Assembly: GCA_947500755.1 (NCBI GenBank)
Contig: CANMTO010000029.1
Coordinates: 1 to 33,600 of the forward strand
Reading direction: 5' to 3'
DNA: 33,600 bases
DNA from: Flavobacteriales bacterium
Lineage (GTDB): Bacteria > Bacteroidota > Bacteroidia > Flavobacteriales_D > Crocinitomicaceae
Shown: in pieces, positions 27,383 to 32,493 of the stretch
Numbering within the stretch: position 1 is the first letter of the stretch
Layout: every line of letters starts with the position of its first letter
Notes under the pieces: generated by a model
Told to the model about the DNA's origin: nothing
Database searches by the model: none
What the model saw: the letters and a program-made list of their open reading frames with translations, nothing else
Program-made: the position numbers and the translations under genes

Positions 27383-27469
27383 GGTGGGATGGGTGAGAGG
27401 CTGAAACCAACAGTTTGCTAAACTGTCGTATGGGTAACTGTACCGCGGGTTCGAATCCCGCTCCCACCG
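27383..27469 (+). tRNA. tRNA-Ser(GCT)
   Basis: An 87-nt class II tRNA. The acceptor stem is GGTGGGA (27383-27389) with TCCCACC (27462-27468) and discriminator G27469. The anticodon stem ACAGT / ACTGT holds a 7-nt loop with GCT at 27417-27419, reading AGC/AGU. A long variable arm (CGTATGGGTAACTGTACC) precedes the T arm (GCGGGTTCGAATCCCGC). CCA is not fully encoded. Confidence 0.95.
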
Positions 27470-27660
27470 CAATAACGTGAAGGTTGGAAGGGATGAGAAA
27501 CCGAAGGGTTCGTGCCGTAGCGAAGCGAAGACCACCGAAGGTAATCCCGCTCCCACCGCAAAACGTGAAGGTTGGAAGGGATGAGAAACCGAAGGGTTAG
27601 TGCCGTAGCGAAGCGAAGACCACCGAAGGTAATCCCGCTCCCACCGCAATAACGTGAAGG
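27454..27660 (+). repeat. Tandem repeat re-copying the tRNA-Ser 3' end
   Basis: The 18-nt tRNA 3' segment AATCCCGCTCCCACCGCA occurs at 27454, 27543 and 27631. The units are 27454-27542 (89 nt), 27543-27630 (88 nt) and a partial third, 27631-27660. The two full units differ at about two or three positions. The non-tRNA part of each unit contains CCGAAGG, GCGAAGC and CCGAAGG mini-hairpins with GAA loops, and GGGAT near its start can pair with the ATCCC of the next tRNA copy. The stretch has no convincing protein gene. Confidence 0.9.
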
Positions 27661-27678
27661 ATTAAATAAAATCACAGC

Positions 27679-27698
27679 ACATCAACATCGGTTGATGT
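27679..27698 (+). other. Stem-loop between tRNA-Ser repeats and tRNA-Pro
   Basis: A perfect 8-bp stem, ACATCAAC / GTTGATGT, with an ATCG loop. Only a weak T-rich tail follows, so it may be a poor terminator or an RNA processing signal. Confidence 0.6.
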
Positions 27699-27727
27699 TT
27701 GTTAAAGATACTAGAAGATGATACGTT

Positions 27728-27802
27728 CGGGGCGTAGCGTAGTCCGGTCATCGCGCCTGGTTTGGGACCAGGAGGTCGCAGGTTCGAATCCTGCCGCCCC
27801 GA
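27728..27802 (+). tRNA. tRNA-Pro(TGG)
   Basis: A 75-nt tRNA: acceptor CGGGGCG (27728-27734) with CGCCCCG (27795-27801), discriminator A27802. The anticodon stem CCTGG / CCAGG holds loop TTTGGGA, giving anticodon TGG. The T arm GCAGGTTCGAATCCTGC is normal. Confidence 0.96.
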
Positions 27803-27804
27803 CT

Positions 27805-27833
27805 GGGGATGAGCAATCATCCCCTTTTTTTTT
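27805..27833 (+). terminator. Rho-independent terminator after tRNA-Pro
   Basis: Perfect 8-bp stem GGGGATGA / TCATCCCC with a GCAA tetraloop, followed by nine T residues. It starts 3 nt after tRNA-Pro. Confidence 0.92.
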
Positions 27834-27892
27834 GGTCGCTAGCTTCTGCCTTCATTGTTTTTAGGGAAGAGAAGCAGCTGGATAGTAATATA

Positions 27893-27946
27893 GGTCCCGT
27901 AGCTCAGTCCGCCACGGCGGAAGCAACTGCCAAATGTTGCACTGAG
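27893..27946 (+). pseudogene. Degenerate tRNA-Arg-like sequence
   Basis: GGTCCCGTAGCTCAGT (27893-27908) nearly repeats the 5' end of the tRNA-Arg that starts at 27959, and GCAACTGCC (27923-27931) matches that tRNA's segment leading into the anticodon loop. The D-loop part is replaced by a perfect hairpin, CCGCC-AC-GGCGG (27909-27920), and there is no anticodon loop, T arm or acceptor 3' half. What remains can fold into a three-way junction: CTCAGT / ACTGAG closing two hairpins. Confidence 0.65.
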
Positions 27947-27958
27947 TATTGAAATTTA

Positions 27959-28032
<74 letters not shown>

Positions 28033-28039
28033 CAAAAGG

Positions 28040-28069
28040 AGTCCACTTCGATACGAAGCGGACTTTTTT
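28040..28069 (+). terminator. Rho-independent terminator after tRNA-Arg
   Basis: Stem AGTCCACTTCG / CGAAGCGGACT (one mismatch) with an ATA loop, followed by a T run to 28069. Confidence 0.88.
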
Positions 28070-28073
28070 GTTT

Positions 28074-28429
28074 ATACCGAATAAAGCTTGCTTTAATGAG
28101 GGTAGAACAAAAAAGGCCGGACTTTACGCAGTAACGTGGACTTTATGCTTGGATTGAGCCCAACACCTGTGTTCACGAAGTAATCCAATACCGAATAACC
28201 CTTGCTTTAATGAGGGTAGAACAAAAAAGGCCGAGCTTTACGTAGTAACGTGGACTTTATGCTTGGATTGAGCCCAACACCTGTGTTCACGAAGTAATCC
28301 AATTACATGAGGGTAGAACAAAAAAGGCCGGGCTTTACGCAGTAACGTAGGCGCTAAGCTTGGATTGAGAGAACACCTGTGTTCACGAAGTAATCCAATA
28401 CCGAATAACCTTTGCTTTAATGAGGGGAG
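28074..28429. repeat. Tandem repeat with conserved stem-loop, 3.3 copies
   Basis: Units are 28074-28187 (114 nt), 28188-28301 (114 nt), 28302-28397 (96 nt, lacking the first ~20 nt) and a partial copy 28398-28429. Each full unit holds AGGGTAGAACAAAAAAGGCC, a TTAC-GYA-GTAA mini-hairpin, and a larger stem-loop: TTGGATT / AATCCAA enclosing AACAC-CT-GTGTT. Copies 1 and 2 are nearly identical. The block lies between the rightward tRNA unit and the leftward paralogue operon. Read leftward, AAAG..CTTT followed by TTTTG looks like a weak terminator in each unit. Confidence 0.9.
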
Positions 28430-28447
28430 ACAATATTAGAGGAAATC

Positions 28448-28969
28448 TTACTGCTTAATCAACTTGTTTTGCTGAATAAACTGACCTTGTTCGGTATAAA
28501 AATTCAAGAAGTATGTTCCAGGAGCTAAGGTGTTTTCAAAATCAATTTGCAAGCGTGTAGATTCCATGTCGTATTCCGCAACCAACTTTGCATTGACGTC
28601 TAATAATTGCAATTTAATGGGGTCTTTTTGCTCTTCTGGTCCTTCCACGATGCTGTAGGAGGTCGATGGGTTGGGATATACCTTAAACGTTAGATTCGGT
28701 TTATCCAACATTACTACGGTAGGGCTAATTGCAATGAGCTTGTCGGGTTGTTCGAATCCGTTATGAATAAAATTAGTACCGACTTGACCGCCGAAAATTA
28801 TAGGTTCACCAATGGTGTAAACAACGATTTTATCATTGGTAAATGAAGAACCGGTAGATGGAGCCGCCCACCTTCCTGCCGCAGCATAAACCACGCGATC
28901 AGGCATACTTGTTTGTGCTATCAATGAGCTACTTGCAACAAGAAAAAAGAATAAAAAAGTTATTTTCAT
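28448..28969 (-). CDS. Exported protein with T9SS type A sorting domain, last gene of operon
   Basis: A 173-residue protein with a signal peptide (ITFLFFFLVASSSLIAQ) and a short N-terminal region of the kind often seen in T9SS cargo: KIVVYTIGEPIIFGG and NFIHNGFEQPDKL. Residues about 93-173 are a type A sorting domain (FKVYPNPSTSYSIVEG, then LQLLDVNAKLVAEYD, and a GTYFLNFYTEQGQF end). It overlaps the stop of the last small paralogue by 1 nt (TAATG). It is the only member of this run that carries a T9SS signal, so it may be the surface-directed partner of the array; that is inference from position. Confidence 0.85.
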   Translation of the reverse strand: MKITFLFFFLVASSSLIAQTSMPDRVVYAAAGRWAAPSTGSSFTNDKIVVYTIGEPIIFGGQVGTNFIHNGFEQPDKLIAISPTVVMLDKPNLTFKVYPNPSTSYSIVEGPEEQKDPIKLQLLDVNAKLVAEYDMESTRLQIDFENTLAPGTYFLNFYTEQGQFIQQNKLIKQ

Positions 28970-29376
28970 TAGGGTATAATATTAAATTCAATAACACTGA
29001 TTTTATTCAGGCAAACCCCGCCTGATAAGGTAGTGCCCGCAGGCATCCAAAGAGGCAATATGGTATAGCTGTGTGTGTATGACAAATTCGAATAAGAGGC
29101 CGGCTGCGTACCTTGTCCCACTTTTGTAGGAGTCCCCGCAATTTCTATCGCCGTTGATTCAAAATATGCCGGATTGTTGCAACCACCATTTGTGCTCTGG
29201 TAACCAGACGCTGTTTGCCCAATATGATAGATTACACTTTCAATCTTCCATACTTTACCCGCTGGAACCGTTTCTATAGCAGTAACCAATTTCACTTGAT
29301 TGAATTGCAAATTGCCCTGAGCCATTATGCAATGTCCCATTGAAACAAATACAAGAAATAAGAGGCACTTTTTCAT
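28969..29376 (-). CDS. Small exported GNLQFNQV-family paralogue 9
   Basis: A 135-residue member, last of nine in transcription order. The signal peptide ends MGHCIMAQ, then GNLQFNQVKLVTAIETVPAG and KVWKIES. It belongs with paralogues 1, 2 and 6, which share the QVKLV..ETVP opening. It has the cysteine pair seen in some members: one in NGGCNNPAYF, one in GGVCLNKIS just before the end. The second motif is LPLWMPAGTTL and the protein ends VIEFNIIP. It is separated from the previous gene by 5 nt rather than the usual 4-nt overlap. Function not recognised. Confidence 0.8.
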   Translation of the reverse strand: MKKCLLFLVFVSMGHCIMAQGNLQFNQVKLVTAIETVPAGKVWKIESVIYHIGQTASGYQSTNGGCNNPAYFESTAIEIAGTPTKVGQGTQPASYSNLSYTHSYTILPLWMPAGTTLSGGVCLNKISVIEFNIIP

Positions 29377-29381
29377 ATCAA

Positions 29382-29771
29382 CTAAGGTACAATATTAAAC
29401 TCAATTACTGAAGCAAAATCCGAAGAACATACGGTGCGAATTTGGTCGCCCGATTTAAGCCATATTGGGAGTTTATTTCCAGTGGTAATATAATTGGCTC
29501 CTGATGAAGCAGTTGCCATGTTCCCAAAGAAATAATAGTTGTTGTTATTAATAACCAAGGGACGATGGTAATTCACATTAATGCACCCTGAAGAATAATT
29601 ACTATTAAACGTTACTTCGCTTTCCGAATACGATTCTACCTTCCATACTTTTCCAGCAGGGACTGTCATGCTGGTAGTGCTCACCGTTACTACTTGATTA
29701 AACTGTAAATTTCCTTGAGCATTAACGGATCCAAGGAGGAATAGAACCACTACAAAAAGAAAAGTTTTCAT
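29382..29771 (-). CDS. Small exported GNLQFNQV-family paralogue 8
   Basis: A 129-residue member with signal peptide KTFLFVVVLFLLGSVNAQ, almost the same as in paralogue 4, which suggests recent duplication or gene conversion between them. The first motif is VPAGKVWKVESYSES. The middle is rich in Asn and Tyr (NNNNYYFFGN). The paired cysteines are in SSGCINVNYH and RTVCSSDFAS. The second motif is divergent, LPIWLKSGDQI, lacking the usual Pro-Ala-Gly. It ends VIEFNIVP. The start overlaps the previous stop by 4 nt (ATGA). Confidence 0.8.
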   Translation of the reverse strand: MKTFLFVVVLFLLGSVNAQGNLQFNQVVTVSTTSMTVPAGKVWKVESYSESEVTFNSNYSSGCINVNYHRPLVINNNNYYFFGNMATASSGANYITTGNKLPIWLKSGDQIRTVCSSDFASVIEFNIVP

Positions 29772-30124
29772 GGTATGATATTGAATTCAAGAATACTTAA
29801 CATCCCTCCCGCACCGCCGCCATTTCCGCCAAAAGTAACCGAAGTTCCTGAAGCTAACCAAAAGGGGAAATTAACATTGTGTGCCGAAGAAATCTGTTGA
29901 CGCATGTTGTAGTACACACCGTTGTAGAGCATGTACGCATAGTTGTTTGAAGGAGTATTCAACATGCAACTCTCAATTTTCCAAACCTTCCCGGCAGGAA
30001 CAGTCACGGGGGTGGTGTTAGCCGCGGCAAAGGCCATGTTGATCACCTGATTGAACTGTAAATTCCCTTGAGCATGCGCTTCATTAAACAGTAAGGCAAA
30101 GAAGAGAATAACGAAATATTTCAT
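29768..30124 (-). CDS. Small exported GNLQFNQV-family paralogue 7
   Basis: The shortest member, 118 residues. Signal peptide KYFVILFFALLFNEAHAQ, then GNLQFNQVINMAFAAANTTP and VTVPAGKVWKIESCML. It has one cysteine in the mature protein (ESCML) and so cannot form the disulfide inferred in other members. The second motif is FPFWLASGTSV, followed by a glycine-rich turn (FGGNGGGAGG) and the end SILEFNIIP. The start overlaps the previous stop by 4 nt. Confidence 0.8.
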   Translation of the reverse strand: MKYFVILFFALLFNEAHAQGNLQFNQVINMAFAAANTTPVTVPAGKVWKIESCMLNTPSNNYAYMLYNGVYYNMRQQISSAHNVNFPFWLASGTSVTFGGNGGGAGGMLSILEFNIIP

Positions 30125-30576
30125 GGTATAATGTTAAATTCAAGAACAGAAATAGAACTCACTTTGGTACCTACTGCTAAGGTGGCCCCTGAAGGTAACC
30201 ATAACGGTAATTTTGTGGGTTGTGCACTTACTTGTACTAATAATGGTGTGGTGCTATTCACCGCCATTCCTACATTATTCATCCAAAAACCGCCCCCACA
30301 GCACCCATTAAACCCAACTCCTGTAGTAGCCACATGCTCTTCATGCACACATACCGAAGTACCATTTACTTGAATGAATCGACTGTTTGAAGGTAGAGCC
30401 GTACCACTGGTAGGATAGCGTTCTTCGCCGGACAAGGCACTTTCCACTTTCCAAACCTTTCCAACGGGAACTGTTTCTAAGGCAGTAACCAATTTAACCT
30501 GATTAAATTGCAAATTGCCCTGTGAAAACAATCGTAATGAAAGTAAAAGAAAAACAATAATTATAGATTGTTTCAT
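30121..30576 (-). CDS. Small exported GNLQFNQV-family paralogue 6
   Basis: The longest member, 151 residues. The ATG at 30576 is chosen: it gives the signal peptide KQSIIIVFLLLSLRLFSQ and a 4-nt ATGA overlap with the previous gene, whereas an upstream in-frame start would run deep into that gene. The opening QVKLVTALETVPVGKVWKVE puts it in the QVKLV subgroup. The middle contains a cysteine/glycine-rich insert (GFNGCCGGGFW) not seen in its sisters. The second motif is LPLWLPSGATL and the end VLEFNIIP. Confidence 0.8.
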   Translation of the reverse strand: MKQSIIIVFLLLSLRLFSQGNLQFNQVKLVTALETVPVGKVWKVESALSGEERYPTSGTALPSNSRFIQVNGTSVCVHEEHVATTGVGFNGCCGGGFWMNNVGMAVNSTTPLLVQVSAQPTKLPLWLPSGATLAVGTKVSSISVLEFNIIP

Positions 30577-30932
30577 GGTACGATATTGAATTCGATGATG
30601 GAAATAAGCGCGCGATTTGCGTAAATGGAAAACTGGCCATTGTATCCTGCATTTAACCAAATCGGAAAATCGGAAACTGTTTTTGAACTGCTCGCGAGGT
30701 TTATGCCATATGTTGTCGCCCCATTAGGATAAAGCATCAAGGCATTTCCCGTCCAATTAACCGCGGATTCTATTTTCCACACTTTGCCTAACGGTACCGT
30801 AAAATTGACATTGTCGTAATTATTCGCTATTCCACCAATGTTGTAGGTGATAACCTGATTAAACTGCAAATTTCCTTGAGCATTTAATACACCAAAACAA
30901 ATTAAGAAAAGAAATAAAAATGGATTCCTCAT
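30573..30932 (-). CDS. Small exported GNLQFNQV-family paralogue 5
   Basis: A 119-residue member with no cysteine in the mature chain. Signal peptide region RNPFLFLFLICFGVLNAQ, then GNLQFNQVITYNIGGIANNY and FTVPLGKVWKIESAV (Leu in place of Ala in the PAG motif). The second motif is altered to FPIWLNAGYNG, and the chain ends SIIEFNIVP. The ATG overlaps the previous stop by 4 nt, and its own stop is the TGA that overlaps the next ATG. Confidence 0.8.
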   Translation of the reverse strand: MRNPFLFLFLICFGVLNAQGNLQFNQVITYNIGGIANNYDNVNFTVPLGKVWKIESAVNWTGNALMLYPNGATTYGINLASSSKTVSDFPIWLNAGYNGQFSIYANRALISIIEFNIVP

Positions 30933-31294
30933 GGTACAATATTGAATTCTAAGATGCTAAACCATCGATACGCTGTTGATGAACATGCAGAATGTCCCAG
31001 AACTGTTCCTTCCGGAAGCCATATTGGCGACGATGCGGAATGACGATAATAGCCCCCTGAAGATACAACAGGGCCACTATGTTCAAATGCCACTTGATTA
31101 TTTAGATACACATAAACACAGGCGGAATACCCCCCTATAGACTCTATTTTCCAAACTTTACCAAGGGGTACTGTCCACTGTGCTGTATTATTAGCCGAAG
31201 CAGACAACAAGAGCACCTGATTAAACTGCAAATTTCCTTGCGCATTATACGATCCAAGGAAGAACAGTACCAATACAAATAGAAAAGTTTTCAT
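30929..31294 (-). CDS. Small exported GNLQFNQV-family paralogue 4
   Basis: A 121-residue member. The signal peptide KTFLFVLVLFFLGSYNAQ nearly matches that of paralogue 8. The first motif is WTVPLGKVWKIESIGGY. Paired cysteines lie in GYSACVYVYLNN and GHSACSSTAYRW. The YRWFSILEFNIVP ending resembles YRWMSIIEFNIVP in paralogue 3, its neighbour, so these two are probably closest relatives in the C-terminal half. Second motif SPIWLPEGTVL. 4-nt overlap at both ends. Confidence 0.8.
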   Translation of the reverse strand: MKTFLFVLVLFFLGSYNAQGNLQFNQVLLLSASANNTAQWTVPLGKVWKIESIGGYSACVYVYLNNQVAFEHSGPVVSSGGYYRHSASSPIWLPEGTVLGHSACSSTAYRWFSILEFNIVP

Positions 31295-31668
31295 GGTACA
31301 ATGTTAAATTCTATGATGCTCATCCAACGATAGTTTGATGCACAATTGAGGGAATAGATCGTGGTGCCTGCGGGCAACCAAAAGGTGCTCGTGGAATTAC
31401 TGCTTTGATAAGCGCTTCCTCCAAGGTATACATTTCCCGAACGAAAAGCAGCGTTGGTACCATCAAAACTCCACCCACATTCACTGGCCCCTGAATTACC
31501 CGAACCAAATCCTTCCACTTTCCATACCTTACCCACTGGAACCGTTCCTAACAGCTCATTGGAGGCTTGATTTGTACTTAACAACAATGCTTGGTTGAAC
31601 TGCAAATTTCCTTGAGCAACAACGGATGTAGCGATTATCAAGAATAAGACAAAGGTAGTTATCCTCAT
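31291..31668 (-). CDS. Small exported GNLQFNQV-family paralogue 3
   Basis: A 125-residue member with signal peptide RITTFVLFLIIATSVVAQ. The opening is GNLQFNQALLLSTNQA, and the first motif GTVPVGKVWKVEGFGSG. Paired cysteines lie in GASECGWSFDG and YSLNCASNYRW. Second motif TFWLPAGTTIY. The middle is rich in Ser and Gly. 4-nt ATGA overlaps at both ends tie it into the operon. No enzyme motif is visible. Confidence 0.8.
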   Translation of the reverse strand: MRITTFVLFLIIATSVVAQGNLQFNQALLLSTNQASNELLGTVPVGKVWKVEGFGSGNSGASECGWSFDGTNAAFRSGNVYLGGSAYQSSNSTSTFWLPAGTTIYSLNCASNYRWMSIIEFNIVP

Positions 31669-32060
31669 GGAACTAAATTAAATTCAAGTACATTAACCGA
31701 TAATACGTTGGTCCCAGCAGATAATATAGATCCTGCGGGCAACCAAATTGGTGCGTTCCCAATGCCTACAGAAATAGATGAGATACCAGTTTGCCCATTT
31801 CCATACAAACTTCCCTTCGATTCACTCGATAAATAATATACCGTTTGGTTATTAATATTTATTGTAAAATCAAGGGTTGAATTTCCCCATGAGGTTGTGG
31901 TTGGTCTTACCCCGGGCAAAATGTTCTCAATTTTCCATACTTTACCCGCAGGTACTGTTTCCGATGTGGTAACTAATTTAACTTGATTAAATTGTAAATT
32001 ACCCTGTCCATTGATAAAAACACTTACGCCAATAAACACAATGCCGAAGAATATTTTCAT
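31665..32060 (-). CDS. Small exported GNLQFNQV-family paralogue 2
   Basis: A 131-residue member with signal peptide KIFFGIVFIGVSVFINGQ (Gly-Gln instead of Ala-Gln before GNLQ). The opening is QVKLVTTSETVPAGKVWKIE. There are no cysteines. The middle has alternating polar/hydrophobic strands (LDFTININNQTVYYLSSESK). Second motif APIWLPAGSIL, end VLEFNLVP. It starts with a 4-nt overlap. Its closest relative in opening and ending is paralogue 1. Confidence 0.8.
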   Translation of the reverse strand: MKIFFGIVFIGVSVFINGQGNLQFNQVKLVTTSETVPAGKVWKIENILPGVRPTTTSWGNSTLDFTININNQTVYYLSSESKGSLYGNGQTGISSISVGIGNAPIWLPAGSILSAGTNVLSVNVLEFNLVP

Positions 32061-32488
32061 GGTAAGACATTAAATTCAACAACACTCAAACTCATTATAT
32101 TCGTGGATGCTGCCAAACTAGTGCCTGCCGGCAACCAAATCGGGGCATCAAAAATCCGATAATCCGCGGCAGCTGCATACCCGTCTTGACTCCAATACCC
32201 ATCGTTTCGTCCAACTTCCCTGGTTATTGTGGTTTGCAAAAAGACTGGTGTACCATTGACCAAAACAATAAAATTCTTGGTACCTCCCGCACTTGCTTGG
32301 TTAGGTAGACGGTTCAAATCAATCGCTAATTGAGACGAGGGCAGGTAGTTTTCCAGTTTCCACACCTTTCCAACGGGAACCGTTTCAACCGTACTCACGA
32401 GCTTAACCTGGTTAAACTGCAGATTGCCTTGAGCGCATGCATTGAATACAGCGAAAAAGGCTGTTACAACGATAAAAACCCTTCGCAT
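32057..32488 (-). CDS. Small exported GNLQFNQV-family paralogue 1
   Basis: The first of nine in transcription order, 143 residues. The ATG at 32488 gives signal peptide RRVFIVVTAFFAVFNACAQ and lies 5 nt after the collagen-like gene's stop; an open frame further upstream overlaps that gene and is rejected. The opening is QVKLVSTVETVPVGKVWKLE. The middle contains NFIVLVNGTPVFLQTTITRE. Second motif APIWLPAGTSL, end VVEFNVLP. A cysteine in the signal region (NAC) is not in a standard lipobox, so lipidation is unlikely. Confidence 0.8.
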   Translation of the reverse strand: MRRVFIVVTAFFAVFNACAQGNLQFNQVKLVSTVETVPVGKVWKLENYLPSSQLAIDLNRLPNQASAGGTKNFIVLVNGTPVFLQTTITREVGRNDGYWSQDGYAAAADYRIFDAPIWLPAGTSLAASTNIMSLSVVEFNVLP

Positions 32489-32493
32489 CACTA

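Noticed and set aside
27359-27675. Minus-strand open frames of 85-96 codons over tRNA-Ser and its repeats
   Set aside because: They read antisense through a tRNA gene and owe their length to the tandem repeat; there is no promoter or protein-like composition.
28074-28429. CRISPR array
   Set aside because: Units are 96-114 nt and repeat over their whole length; there are no unique spacers and no cas genes in the window.
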